Assembly: GCA_018401235.1 (NCBI GenBank)
Contig: JAGYLC010000003.1
Location: 1-60,075, forward strand
Direction: 5' to 3'
Source: Kiritimatiellia bacterium
Lineage (GTDB): Bacteria; Verrucomicrobiota; Kiritimatiellia; SS1-B-03-39; UBA6053
Length of the DNA: 60,075 nucleotides
Under the pieces are notes generated by a model that worked only from the letters and a program-made list of their open reading frames with translations, was not told where the DNA came from and made no database searches. This document shows, piece by piece, positions 33,104 to 42,927 of this stretch (the first letter of the stretch is position 1; the number at the start of each line of letters is the position of its first letter). The position numbers were made by a program, and so were the translations under genes.

Positions 33104-33787
33104 TCATTCGGCCAGATGTGTCCAGCGGCCGGGTCCTGAAGACGTCGGAGCATTTGGGATTGCTCCTTTTCCATGCTTCAACAGATGCAGAATCAGCGGA
33201 AGCGACAACAAACAGGCAGCCCCGATGCGCAGGGCCAAGCCGCTTTGCGCACTTAGTCGGGGAAGCGGCCACAGCGGCGGGGACGGAAAAAGCAGGTGTA
33301 ACAGCAGTAGCCCCACCGGAATCAGCAACAATGGCAGCAGCGGTTTCAGATTTCCGCCCCCGGTCCCCGGAGCCAAAAGCCCCCACCACAAAGCTCCCTG
33401 TATTACCCACACGATATACAGGTATCCCAGCGGATAATCGCCCCGCCAATCCGGCATCAAGGAGGACCACAACGCGTGGGTGAAAATCCAGAATGCGGCC
33501 TGACGATGAAACCCGTTCTGTTTGGACATCAATCCGCCCACTACACATGCACCCAGGACTCTCAAGCCGATCTGAGACCACGAAAAACCGCAAAACACAT
33601 CCCCGATCAACATCCCCGGTAACAGTGCCAACATCCAGGTTCGCCCGCCACGCAACGTGATCAAAGGCAACATCAGCCACAGCGGATCCAAGGCCACCGC
33701 GCCCGGAACCGGGCGGAGAGGGGCCAGCAGGATCCGCAGAACCAGATACCCGGCGGCGATAAATAAAGGTGAGTTAAGGAGTTTCAT
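33104..33787 (-). CDS. Multi-pass membrane protein of unknown function
   Basis: About 227 residues, 6-7 hydrophobic helices (ALDPLWLMLPLITLRGGRTW; MLALLPGMLIGDVFCGFSW; LKPLLPLLLIPVGLLLLHLL; and others). General layout recalls MreD or ECF S-component proteins, but no diagnostic motif is seen. The ATG at 33787 overlaps the end of queA by 14 bases, indicating co-translation; the frame extends upstream inside queA, which is rejected as a start. Confidence 0.65.
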   Translation of the reverse strand: MKLLNSPLFIAAGYLVLRILLAPLRPVPGAVALDPLWLMLPLITLRGGRTWMLALLPGMLIGDVFCGFSWSQIGLRVLGACVVGGLMSKQNGFHRQAAFWIFTHALWSSLMPDWRGDYPLGYLYIVWVIQGALWWGLLAPGTGGGNLKPLLPLLLIPVGLLLLHLLFPSPPLWPLPRLSAQSGLALRIGAACLLSLPLILHLLKHGKGAIPNAPTSSGPGRWTHLAE

Positions 33788-34820
33788 GATGCAGGAACAT
33801 ACAATCTCCATAGGAAAAAAAGCGGTAGCGACGCTCAATGGCTTCCTGATAGGCCGCCAGCAGTGCCTCGCGGCCTGCGAAGGCACTCATCATCATCAAT
33901 AAGGTGGATTTGGGCAAATGAAAATTGGTCAAAATCGCATCCACCGCTTTAAACGAGTAGGGTGGGTAGATGTAGAGTCCGCTGCGCCCCCGGGCGGCCA
34001 CGAAGAGACCGTCCGCCCGCACCACAGTTTCCAGGGTGCGCACACTGGTGCTGCCCACCGCCACAATCCGTCCCCCCGCCCGTCGGGTCCGATTCAGAAT
34101 GTCTGCACTCTCTTTGCTCAGCTCGTACCGCTCCTCGTCCATATGGTGGGCGGTGACCTCCTCGACCTTGACCGGACGAAAGGTTCCCGGGCCCACATGC
34201 AGGGTCACTTCCACCACCTCCACCCCGGCGGCGCGGATACGGTCCAGTAATTCCGGGGTAAAATGCAGGCCGGCGGTGGGTGCCGCCACCGCCCCGGGCC
34301 GGGAGGCATACACGGTTTGATAGCGCTCCGGATCTTCTTCACACAAGGACTCCCTCTGAATATACGGCGGCAACGGCGGCTCCCCGATTTGTTCCAATGC
34401 ATCCAGCACCGGTTCCGATCCCAGCGCCCGCACTCGATTCAAACCATCGCTTCGATTTTCCAACACTTCAAGTTGCAGTACATTGGACAGGGTAATGATC
34501 GATCCCTCTTTCGGACGATGACTGCTTTTCATCATCACCAGCCATTCCTCCTCCGTGTTGTCAACCGGCTCGATAAACAGACATTCCACCCGCCCCCCCG
34601 TAGATTTCACGCCATGGGTGCGGGCCGGAATCACCCGGGTATTGTTCAACACCAGCGCATCCCCGGGGCGAAGATAGCCCGGAAAATCCACAATAGATTG
34701 ATGGTGCAGCTGTCCGTCCTCCACCCGAAGTGACAGCATCCGGGCCTCATCCCGCCGCATCGCCGGATGCTGCGCAATCAATTCGGTGGGGAGTTTATAA
34801 TCAAAATCAGCAGTTTTCAT
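33774..34820 (-). CDS. queA: S-adenosylmethionine:tRNA ribosyltransferase-isomerase
   Basis: Makes epoxyqueuosine by transferring the ribose of SAM to preQ1 at the wobble base of tRNA. Motifs: FDYKLPTELIAQHPAMRRDE, NNTRVIPARTHGVKSTGGRV, APTAGLHFTPELLDRIRAAG, EVTLHVGPGTFRPVKVEEVT and TNFHLPKSTLLMMMSAFAGR. 348 residues, standard. tgt, the preceding step, lies 16 kb away at 50.9-52.1 kb. First gene of a two-gene transcript with the membrane protein. Confidence 0.96.
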   Translation of the reverse strand: MKTADFDYKLPTELIAQHPAMRRDEARMLSLRVEDGQLHHQSIVDFPGYLRPGDALVLNNTRVIPARTHGVKSTGGRVECLFIEPVDNTEEEWLVMMKSSHRPKEGSIITLSNVLQLEVLENRSDGLNRVRALGSEPVLDALEQIGEPPLPPYIQRESLCEEDPERYQTVYASRPGAVAAPTAGLHFTPELLDRIRAAGVEVVEVTLHVGPGTFRPVKVEEVTAHHMDEERYELSKESADILNRTRRAGGRIVAVGSTSVRTLETVVRADGLFVAARGRSGLYIYPPYSFKAVDAILTNFHLPKSTLLMMMSAFAGREALLAAYQEAIERRYRFFSYGDCMFLHHETP

Positions 34821-35303
34821 TTTTGTTGATAATGTCCATATACAAAGAACGGGAGTAAATCAAATCTTACGCCCACATCCCTACGACTCCGGCTGGTCAA
34901 TCTCCTAGCAAAATACAGGACAAAGGAAAGCATTTTAGCCTGGCCGGGAAGCAGGCAAAATTTGGACACTTCACAAAAAACACGGCTGATCGCTACTGGT
35001 ACCAGAATCTATCAATGGGTTATTGCAGAGGGTGCCAAAAATGGGACTACCTCTTTCAGAGGGAGTTCCTCTTTCCCACCGTCTTGTCCCGGCGCGGCTT
35101 GGCGTGCGAAAACGGAAGTTCAAAAAGAAGAGTAAAGAGTACACCAAACCACGAGCTTGCTCGGGGTTTGGAAGTTGATCATAAACAGACATCGGAATCT
35201 ACGGACCCTTTCTGTCAAAATCCCCTTCACACTGGGTTCTGTGAGTCGTTCCTCAGCCTAGGCTTACCGCGGTGCCCGAGGCTTGGGGAACGAAAACCCC
35301 CGT
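34821..35303. other. Intergenic spacer with half of a fold-back element
   Basis: No gene found. The stretch 35135-35235 (GGTTTGGAAGTTGATCATAA then ACAGACATCGGAATCTACGG...TCTGTCAAAAT...GGGTTCTG) is a degenerate copy of the right arm at 15940-16018. Its left arm is missing. A GTGCCCGAGGCTTGGGGAACG segment near 35270 does not fit a known riboswitch; I saw no B12 box, although the next gene is a BtuB-type receptor. Confidence 0.55.
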
Positions 35304-35345
35304 TTGGACTTTAATGTAAACTTTGGTATAATTTTAGGTTTACAT
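35304..35345 (+). promoter_or_regulatory. Promoter with overlapping inverted-repeat operator (TonB receptor)
   Basis: TTGGAC (35304-35309) and a perfect TATAAT (35327-35332), spaced by exactly 17 bases, end 44 bases before the start at 35377. The -10 box lies inside a perfect inverted repeat, ATGTAAAC (35314-35321) and GTTTACAT (35338-35345), 16 bases apart. A repressor there would block polymerase. The spacing matches about 24 bases centre to centre; the regulator is unknown. Confidence 0.75.
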
Positions 35346-35376
35346 ATAGAGGCGCCCCCGTTATTGCATGGGTCTT

Positions 35377-37182
35377 ATGAACAAATACCCCTTAACTCTC
35401 GTTGTTTCCCTCGCCCTTTGGTTAAATCTGCCTGCGCAGGAGCAGGTGACGGAGGGGGCGCCGATGCGGGTGTCGGAGCGTCCGCTGGCCAGTGTGCAAC
35501 AGGTGGGACAGGATGTGAGCATCGCCACCAGTTTGCAGTCGCTGCCGGGGGTGGTGATTTTGTCGCAGGGTCAAGCGGTGGGGCAAAGTGACATCAGTAT
35601 CCGGGGATCGAGCTTTTCGGGAGCGGGGCTAAGTATCGCGGGGCTTTCGCTGCGCAATGCCCAAACCGAGCATTTTCACACGGAACTCCCCTTTCCCGCC
35701 TGGTGGCTGGCCCAACCGGAGGTGCTGACGGGTGTGTCCCAGGCCGCGCAAACCGAGGGTCATCTGATGGGCACGGTTTCTCTTTCGCCACTGCTCATCC
35801 AAAATCTGAATCGGGTCTCGGGCGGAGTGGATAATAAGAGCGGATATTGGGTAAACGGCGGTTCGCAACAGGTGCGAACGGGCGAAAACGGGGTGCGGAC
35901 GGGGGTGGGAGTCTTCGCGGGTCACAGCGAAATTCCGGGGGTGGATTTTCCGGATAACGATGTGAAGGTGTCCAGGGGCGGGGCGCAGGTTCAACATCTG
36001 TCGGACCGGGGCCAGGGCGATCTTTGGCTGGGTCACCAGGACAAAACCTTCGGAGCTCGCGGTTATTATGGGGTGAGCGACGCATTTAAGGCGGAAGAGC
36101 GCACGCAGGACACCATGCTGCTGGGGAGTTGGCAGGGAAGGGATCCGGGTCGTCCGTATTCCGCGTCCATCCTGCTGCGTCAGTTTGATGACGACTATAA
36201 GTTGTGGCTGCCGAGTGGCTTGTTTCGGAATCAGCATCGTACCCGCACCGCCGCCACCCAGGTGAGCCGCCTTTTCTTGCTTCAGGAAGGTTTTCGGGTT
36301 CAGACCCGACTGGCTGCGGATATCGAGGATATCGATAGTGACAACCTGGGAGATTTCTCCCGTTCCCGTGTTGCAGCCACGGTGATGCCGCAGGTCGATC
36401 TGACCGACTCTCTCACCCTGTCGGTGGGGGTTCGGGGAGAACTTTTGGAGGGGGATTCAAATCAGGTGCTTCCCCTGGCCCGGGTGGATCTGACTTTGCG
36501 GGAGGATTTGGTCTTTCACGCGGAGGCCAGTCAATCGGTGCGGCGCCCGAGCTATACAGAACTGAACTATGAATCTCCCGGGAGTTTGGGAAACAGTGGT
36601 CTCGCTATTCAGGAACAAAGCTCGTTTGAGGGCGGGCTCACCTGGGATGCTTCCACGCAGACCCGTCTGCAGGCGCTGGTGTTTCAACATCGCACCAAGG
36701 ATACGGTGGACTGGATTCGCCCGGACGAGGACGCTCCCCGCTGGTTGGCGGAGAACATCGGGGATGTGGACACGTTGGGAACTGAAGTAATCCTGACCCA
36801 TGCCTTCCACCCCCGTTTTCAGGTGACCACCAGTTACATGTGGATGGACAAGGATGCGGACAATCCTCCCTACGCCAGTCGCTACAGCCTGGATTACGCG
36901 AAACATTTTGTCCGCGCCCAGATCGACTGGACCCTGCAGGACTGGCTGCGGCTGGAGCTGTCCCAGTGGTATCGGGATCAGGCGGACAACCCGCTGCGGA
37001 CGGAGGGAGGCAGTGAGCAGTGGCTCAGCAATGTCGCCGTGCATATTCGGTGTCCGAAATATTCAGCGATTCAATTCAGTCTGATGGCGAGCAATGCGAC
37101 CGACGATGACTATCGGATCTTCCCGGGCCAAAACACCGTCACCCAACGCCGGGTATCGGCGGGGGTGACTGTGGATTGGTAG
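35377..37182 (+). CDS. TonB-dependent outer-membrane receptor (BtuB-like)
   Basis: An outer-membrane active-transport barrel. A signal peptide (MNKYPLTLVVSLALWLNLPA) is followed directly by a plug domain (SLQSLPGVVILSQGQAVGQS-DISIRGSSFSGAGLSIAGL; TGVSQAAQTEGHLMGTVSLS) and about 22 barrel strands. The 600-residue length and plug pattern fit the BtuB/siderophore class, but the ligand is not indicated. No clear TonB box is visible. The ATG at 35377 gives the better signal peptide than one nine bases earlier. The 3' end overlaps the convergent GNAT gene by 44 bases. Expression is likely controlled by the operator just upstream. Confidence 0.85.
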   Translation: MNKYPLTLVVSLALWLNLPAQEQVTEGAPMRVSERPLASVQQVGQDVSIATSLQSLPGVVILSQGQAVGQSDISIRGSSFSGAGLSIAGLSLRNAQTEHFHTELPFPAWWLAQPEVLTGVSQAAQTEGHLMGTVSLSPLLIQNLNRVSGGVDNKSGYWVNGGSQQVRTGENGVRTGVGVFAGHSEIPGVDFPDNDVKVSRGGAQVQHLSDRGQGDLWLGHQDKTFGARGYYGVSDAFKAEERTQDTMLLGSWQGRDPGRPYSASILLRQFDDDYKLWLPSGLFRNQHRTRTAATQVSRLFLLQEGFRVQTRLAADIEDIDSDNLGDFSRSRVAATVMPQVDLTDSLTLSVGVRGELLEGDSNQVLPLARVDLTLREDLVFHAEASQSVRRPSYTELNYESPGSLGNSGLAIQEQSSFEGGLTWDASTQTRLQALVFQHRTKDTVDWIRPDEDAPRWLAENIGDVDTLGTEVILTHAFHPRFQVTTSYMWMDKDADNPPYASRYSLDYAKHFVRAQIDWTLQDWLRLELSQWYRDQADNPLRTEGGSEQWLSNVAVHIRCPKYSAIQFSLMASNATDDDYRIFPGQNTVTQRRVSAGVTVDW

Positions 37183-37726
37183 TTACGCACTCCAACAAAT
37201 ACACATCATAGGCCTGTCCGTGGATGCGGAAGGCTCCATTCTCGCGTCCGATAATATGAAATCCACAGCTTTCGTATAGACGGAGCGCGGCGCTGTTGTT
37301 GACTTCCACGTTCATCTGACAGCAGGAGGTGAGGAAGTACTCCTGCAGATACAGGCGTGCCTGCTCCAGCAGGCAGCGTCCCTGTCCCTGTCCGCGGTGG
37401 GTGGGCAGGACGTACATACTGAAAATGAGTCCGCAGGCGGTCGGATGCTGCCGTTGAATACGCAATCCGGCGATGCCGACGAGATTCTGCTCCTGCCAGG
37501 CTCCCAGGATGGCCGCAGTGCCTCTCAGCCTATAGTGAAGGATCTGGCGACGATAATATCCGCTGCCTTTCGCCAACTCGATTCCCGGAGGGGTACCGAA
37601 GTTCCACGGACATTCTTGAATGGCCTGATGCCGGACCCGCATCAGGGCGCTCGCATCCCCGGGCCGCAGTATCCGGTGAGTACAGGCGGTCTGAAGGGTT
37701 AAGGGTTCGTCGCTGATATCGGTCAT
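37139..37726 (-). CDS. GNAT-family N-acetyltransferase
   Basis: A 195-residue acyl-CoA transferase of the GNAT fold. The CoA-binding motif A is FSMYVLPTHRGQGQGRCLLE followed by QARLYLQEY; motif B is VEVNNSAALRLYESCGFHII. Substrate unknown. Convergent with the TonB receptor: its last 14 codons plus stop overlap the receptor's 3' end, so they share a termination region. Confidence 0.88.
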   Translation of the reverse strand: MTDISDEPLTLQTACTHRILRPGDASALMRVRHQAIQECPWNFGTPPGIELAKGSGYYRRQILHYRLRGTAAILGAWQEQNLVGIAGLRIQRQHPTACGLIFSMYVLPTHRGQGQGRCLLEQARLYLQEYFLTSCCQMNVEVNNSAALRLYESCGFHIIGRENGAFRIHGQAYDVYLLECVTTNPQSPPPIPGVG

Positions 37727-37847
37727 CGTATCGAATCATAACAACCCGGACTTCATCCGCAATCGAATTGTATAGTGGAAAATGAACCGATCACGGATTT
37801 CATTCGCAACCGAAGAAGGTATATAGACGGTATTCCTCAATGGTTAG

Positions 37848-37987
37848 GACCACGGATAGCGATGCCAGACCACGGATGAAATGCATTGGAGACCGGAATT
37901 ATTCCAAGCGGCACGGAGGAGACTACAGGATGGGTTCAAAAGATATTTTCTTTCTTCTATCCGTGGTCCGGCAAGGCTATCCGTGGG
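37848..37987. repeat. Fold-back repeat with CCACGGATAGC arms
   Basis: The arm 37848-37880 (GACCACGGATAGCGATGCCA then GACCACGGATGAA) is the approximate reverse complement of 37955-37987 (TTCTATCCGTGGTCCGGCAA then GGCTATCCGTGGGA). The loop is about 75 bases. The arm module also occurs singly at 15618-15650 and 16018-16050. The rest of the 37727-38306 spacer holds no gene that I can see. Confidence 0.75.
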
Positions 37988-38306
37988 ACACTACTCCAAA
38001 AAACAAACCACTAACCCCATATCGCTTGATTTGTTGCATAAAACTCATCCATTTTTCTAAAGTATCTTTCTCTGGGAAAATCAACAGGCCAAATTTGAAG
38101 CTATTAGGGTACAAATTTGTAGGATTCTGAATGACTCGGGGCGATAGAGGAAAAATTTTACTTGTGTGATTCCGCATAGGCGATTACAAATTGGGGCCCT
38201 TTTGTTCCCAACCTGAAACGAAGGTTGAGACCAGGCACATAGCACCTGTCCTGAACGCATCACGGCCTCACGTGTACTGCAGATTAAAGTTAGAGAGAAA
38301 AAATTT

Positions 38307-41300
38307 ATGTCCAATCAAGATCAATACCGCCCGGCAAATTACCCGAAAACCCAGGGATTGTACAGTCCCGAGCAGGAGCGCGACGCCTGCGGGGTAGGCT
38401 TTATTTGCAATATGAACGGAAAACGTTCGCACAAAATTATTCACCAGGCGCTGGAAATTCTGGTACGACTGACCCATCGCGGCGCAGAGAGTTCGGATAA
38501 CCGGACCGGGGACGGCGCCGGAATTCTAATTCAGATTCCGGATGCGTTTTTCCGCCGGGAATGCGCCGTTTTGGGGATCAACTTGCCGGCGGCGGGTGCC
38601 TACGGCACCGGATTGGTATTTTTACCGAAGGACGAAGCCGAACGCTCCGCGATCAAAGCGCAGTTTGAGAAGGAAATTGTTGAGAACGGTCAGCAGTTTC
38701 TGGGATGGCGCCAGGTGCCGGTCAATTCCAAGGTGTTGGGTGATTTGGCGGCGAAATCCGAGCCGGTTATGGAACAGGTGTTCATTGGCCAGGGAGAGGA
38801 AACCAAGGATCAGCGCGGGTTCGAGCGGGAGATGTACATCATCCGCAAGGGAGTGGAGAAATTCGTAGCCGAGAACGAAACCCTGAAGGACAAGCAGACC
38901 TTTTACGTGCCCAGCCTGTCTTCCCGCACTATGATTTACAAGGGGCTCCTGAAACCGGAGGACTTTGAACCGTACTATCAGGACTTGCTGGACAAGGATG
39001 TCGAAACCTGCCTGGCTCTGGTGCATCAGCGCTATTCCACCAACACCTTCCCGGCCTGGCGCCTGGCCCAGCCTTTCCGCCTGCTTTGTCACAACGGCGA
39101 AATCAACACGGTTCGCGGCAATGCCAACTGGATGAACGCGCGTCAGTCCCAGTTTCAGAACGAGGCCTTCGGCGACCGCATGGATAACTTGCGGCCCATA
39201 TGTGTGCCTGGCAACAGCGACTCCGCCACCTTGGACAACACTCTGGAGTTATTGTACCACACCGGACGCGACCTGCCCAAGGCGATGATGATGATGGTGC
39301 CGGAAGCCTGGCAGAATCACATGACCATGTCGGATGAGAAAAAAGCCTTTTACGAATATCATTCCTGCATGATGGAGCCTTGGGACGGTCCAGCGTTGAT
39401 GCCGTTCACGGATGGTACCTTTGTCGGCGCGATTCTGGACCGCAATGGACTGCGTCCCGCCCGTTATCTGGTCACCACCGACGATCAGGTGGTGATGGCC
39501 TCGGAAACCGGGGTGGTCGATATCGACCCCGCCACCATCGTCAAAAAAGGACGACTGGAGCCCGGCCGCATGTTCCTCATCAATCTGGAGGAAGGCCGGA
39601 TCGTCGAGGATGCGGAGATCAAACAGACCATTGCCAACAGCAAGCCCTACCGAAGCTGGTTGGATCAACACATGATCAGCATCCATGACCTGCCCCCGCA
39701 GATTGATCCCATTCCCCTGCGCGGTCCCAACCTGATCGAGCGGCAAAAGTTGTTCGGCTACAGTCTGGAAGACTTGCGCATTGTCATGAAACCGATGTAC
39801 GAAAAAGGCATCGAAGCCCTGGGTTCCATGGGCGTGGATATTCCCATTTCGGTTCTGAGCGACAAGCCGCAGTTGATGTACAACTATTTCAAGCAATTGT
39901 TTGCGCAGGTTACCAATCCTCCGCTGGACGGGATTCGTGAGGAAATCGTCACCTCCCTGATCACCAACATTGGCCGCGAACGGGATTTGTTTAAGGAAAC
40001 TCCGGAGCACGCGCTGTTGTTAAAGCTGGAACAGCCGATTCTGAACAGCCGCAACCTGGAACGTATTCGCCGTTCCTCCCAACCGGGGGTCAAGGCGCAA
40101 ACCCTCAAAATGCAGTTTGACGCAACCCAGGGCGGTGCGGCTCTGGAAGCGGCCGTGGATGCGCTGTGCCAGGGCGCGGAAACCGCGGTGGACAATGGTA
40201 ACACCATTTTGATTTTGAGTGACCGTCATCTGGAAGACACTTTGATGCCTATTCCGGCTCTTTTGGCGACGGCGGCGGTTCACCATCACCTGACCCGCAA
40301 AGGGAAACGTACTCAATGCGGACTGATCGTTGAAACGGCGGAAGCCCGGGAAGTGCATCATTTCTGCTGCCTCTTCGGCTTCGGTGCCGGAGCGATCAAT
40401 CCCTATCTGGCCTTGGCCACCGTTCGAAATGAAAAGGATCATCTGGATCCCACCAGCCACTCGGCGGACAAAGCGGTGCAGATGTACATCAAGGCATTGA
40501 ACAAAGGGCTGCTGAAGGTAATGTCCAAGATCGGGATCGCCACCCTGCATTCCTATCGGGGCGCACAGGTATTTGAATGCATCGGACTTTCCCAGTCCAT
40601 TGTGGACCGTTACTTTTATGGCACCCCCACCCGCATTGAAGGGGCGGACATGGATGCCTTGGCGCAGGATGTGCTAAAGCGCTACCAGGCCGCCTACCCG
40701 TCCAAGGATATTTCCGAAAATTTGGAACTGGACGTGGGCGGAGTGTACCAGTGGCGTCGTCAAGGGGAGCATCACTTAATTTCCCCCATGTTGGTGGCTC
40801 TGCTACAGAAAGCTTCCAAGGTGCGAAGCAAAGACGATTACAAGGCCTACAGCGAGTTGGTGAACGATCAAAGTCGCAAACTCTGTACGCTACGCGGATT
40901 GATGGACTTCACATTCGATGAGAGCAAATCGATCCCGATTGAGGAAGTGGAGCCCTGGACCGAGATCGTGAAACGCTTCAAAACCGGGGCGATGTCCTAC
41001 GGATCGATCAGTCGGGAGGCGCATGAAACCCTCGCGGTGGCCATGAACCGCATTGGCGGAAAGTCTAATTCCGGTGAAGGCGGCGAAGAGGAACATCGCT
41101 ATGAACTCGATTCCAACGGGGACAACCGCAGTTCCGCGATTAAGCAGGTGGCGTCCGGACGTTTCGGGGTCACCAGTTACTACCTGACCCAGAGTAAAGA
41201 AATTCAAATCAAAATGGCTCAGGGAGCCAAGCCGGGTGAAGGCGGACAACTTCCGGGGATCAAAGTGAACCAGACCATCGCCAAGGCCCGCTTCAGTACG

Positions 41301-42908
41301 CCCTACGTTGGACTGGTCTCCCCGCCCCCCCACCACGATATTTACTCGATCGAGGATTTGGCCCAGTTGATCCACGACCTCAAAAACGCCAACAAGTACG
41401 CCCGCATCAATGTGAAGCTGGTATCCGAAGTGGGCGTGGGGGTGGTGGCAGCCGGGGTGGCCAAAGGCAAAGCCGACGTGGTGCTGATCAGTGGCTATGA
41501 TGGTGGAACCGGAGCATCGCCCGAAACCTCGCTGAAACACGCCGGACTTCCCTGGGAGCTTGGGGTGTCCGAAGCGCATCAGACCCTGCTGTTGAACAAC
41601 CTGCGCAGCCGGATCACGGTGGAATGCGATGGCAAACTGCTTACCGGTCGCGACGTGGCCATCGCCTGTTTGCTGGGAGCCGAGGAATTCGGGTTCAGCA
41701 CCGCGCCCCTGATCACCATGGGCTGTATCATGATGCGGGTCTGTCACCTGAACACGTGCCCGGTGGGGATCGCCACCCAGAATCCGGAATTGCGTAAGAA
41801 ATTTACAGGCTCACCCGATTCCGTGATTAACTTTTTCCATCTGGTCGCGGAAGAGTTGCGTGAAATCATGGCCAAACTGGGCTACCGTACGCTCGATGAC
41901 ATGGTGGGCCACAGCGAACGACTGAACATGCGCGAGGCGATTGACCATTACCGGGCCAGAGGCCTGGATTTCAGTCGCATCCTCCACAAACCGGATGTGC
42001 CCGCGGACTGTCCCCTGCACAAAACCATTGAGCAGGATCACGGATTGGAAGACGCTTTGGATAATGTACTCATTGAGAAATGCGCCAATTCTATTGAGCA
42101 TGCCGCACCGGTGCATCTGGAGATGGCCATCAAAAACGTAAACCGGACGGTGGGCACCATGCTCAGCGCGGAAATCAGCCGGAAATATGGCGAGGCCGCA
42201 TTGCCAGAGCAAACCATCACCGTGGATTTCCATGGCAACGCCGGACAAAGTTTTGGCGCCTTCCTGGTCCGTGGGGTGCATTTCCGTCTGAACGGCGATG
42301 CCAACGACTACTTCGGCAAGGGCCTCAGTGGCGGCAGTCTGATTGTGAAGCCGCCGAAGAACTCCTCGTTCCGGGCGGAGAAAAACGTGATCATCGGAAA
42401 TGTGGCCCTGTTCGGCGCCACCCGTGGCGAAGCCTACATCAACGGCATGGCGGGCGAACGCTTCTGCGTGCGTAACTCCGGTGCCCTTGCGGTGGTGGAA
42501 GGCGTGGGCGACCACGGCTGCGAATACATGACCGGCGGACAAGTCGTAGTGCTGGGCCCCACCGGACGCAATTTCGCGGCCGGTATGAGCGGCGGAATCG
42601 CCTATGTACTTGATTACGCCGGGGACTTCGACGAACACCACTGCAATCACGAATTGGTGGACCTGGAGGATCTGGTCGATCCGGAGGATGTCGAGCAAGT
42701 GTATGACATGATCGATAAACACCACCGATACACCGGTTCCACCCTTGCCCGCAAAGTACTGGATGACTGGACCGATTTCCTTCCCAAGTTCGTCAAGGTT
42801 ATGCCGCGCGATTACCGCCTGGCCCTGGAACGACTCGCCCGCGAGCGGGAAGAGGCGCAGCGCGAGGTGGCCGAGGCCTCCGAAGAACTCCACTTGAAAC
42901 AAAACTAA
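38307..42908 (+). CDS. gltB: Glutamate synthase, large subunit
   Basis: Makes glutamate from 2-oxoglutarate and glutamine with electrons from the small subunit. The N-terminal glutamine amidotransferase nucleophile is in ERDACGVGFICNMNGKRSHK. The central and FMN-binding domains follow (SGEGGEEEHRYELDSNGD; QGAKPGEGGQLPGIKVNQTI; ISGYDGGTGASPETSLKHAG), then the 3Fe-4S cysteines in GCIMMRVCHLNTCPVGIATQ, and the GltB beta-helix domain with repeated G-x-x-G-x-x-x-G near the end. 1533 residues, full length. gltD begins 19 bases downstream. Its leader (38130-38306) shows no recognised riboswitch. Confidence 0.97.
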   Translation: MSNQDQYRPANYPKTQGLYSPEQERDACGVGFICNMNGKRSHKIIHQALEILVRLTHRGAESSDNRTGDGAGILIQIPDAFFRRECAVLGINLPAAGAYGTGLVFLPKDEAERSAIKAQFEKEIVENGQQFLGWRQVPVNSKVLGDLAAKSEPVMEQVFIGQGEETKDQRGFEREMYIIRKGVEKFVAENETLKDKQTFYVPSLSSRTMIYKGLLKPEDFEPYYQDLLDKDVETCLALVHQRYSTNTFPAWRLAQPFRLLCHNGEINTVRGNANWMNARQSQFQNEAFGDRMDNLRPICVPGNSDSATLDNTLELLYHTGRDLPKAMMMMVPEAWQNHMTMSDEKKAFYEYHSCMMEPWDGPALMPFTDGTFVGAILDRNGLRPARYLVTTDDQVVMASETGVVDIDPATIVKKGRLEPGRMFLINLEEGRIVEDAEIKQTIANSKPYRSWLDQHMISIHDLPPQIDPIPLRGPNLIERQKLFGYSLEDLRIVMKPMYEKGIEALGSMGVDIPISVLSDKPQLMYNYFKQLFAQVTNPPLDGIREEIVTSLITNIGRERDLFKETPEHALLLKLEQPILNSRNLERIRRSSQPGVKAQTLKMQFDATQGGAALEAAVDALCQGAETAVDNGNTILILSDRHLEDTLMPIPALLATAAVHHHLTRKGKRTQCGLIVETAEAREVHHFCCLFGFGAGAINPYLALATVRNEKDHLDPTSHSADKAVQMYIKALNKGLLKVMSKIGIATLHSYRGAQVFECIGLSQSIVDRYFYGTPTRIEGADMDALAQDVLKRYQAAYPSKDISENLELDVGGVYQWRRQGEHHLISPMLVALLQKASKVRSKDDYKAYSELVNDQSRKLCTLRGLMDFTFDESKSIPIEEVEPWTEIVKRFKTGAMSYGSISREAHETLAVAMNRIGGKSNSGEGGEEEHRYELDSNGDNRSSAIKQVASGRFGVTSYYLTQSKEIQIKMAQGAKPGEGGQLPGIKVNQTIAKARFSTPYVGLVSPPPHHDIYSIEDLAQLIHDLKNANKYARINVKLVSEVGVGVVAAGVAKGKADVVLISGYDGGTGASPETSLKHAGLPWELGVSEAHQTLLLNNLRSRITVECDGKLLTGRDVAIACLLGAEEFGFSTAPLITMGCIMMRVCHLNTCPVGIATQNPELRKKFTGSPDSVINFFHLVAEELREIMAKLGYRTLDDMVGHSERLNMREAIDHYRARGLDFSRILHKPDVPADCPLHKTIEQDHGLEDALDNVLIEKCANSIEHAAPVHLEMAIKNVNRTVGTMLSAEISRKYGEAALPEQTITVDFHGNAGQSFGAFLVRGVHFRLNGDANDYFGKGLSGGSLIVKPPKNSSFRAEKNVIIGNVALFGATRGEAYINGMAGERFCVRNSGALAVVEGVGDHGCEYMTGGQVVVLGPTGRNFAAGMSGGIAYVLDYAGDFDEHHCNHELVDLEDLVDPEDVEQVYDMIDKHHRYTGSTLARKVLDDWTDFLPKFVKVMPRDYRLALERLAREREEAQREVAEASEELHLKQN

Positions 42909-42927
42909 TTTAAATAGGAAAACCATT

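Noticed and set aside
35200-35303. Cobalamin riboswitch before the BtuB-like receptor
   Set aside because: No B12-box and no long conserved pairing region; the stretch is mostly a repeat-arm copy, and the leader after the predicted promoter is under 40 bases.
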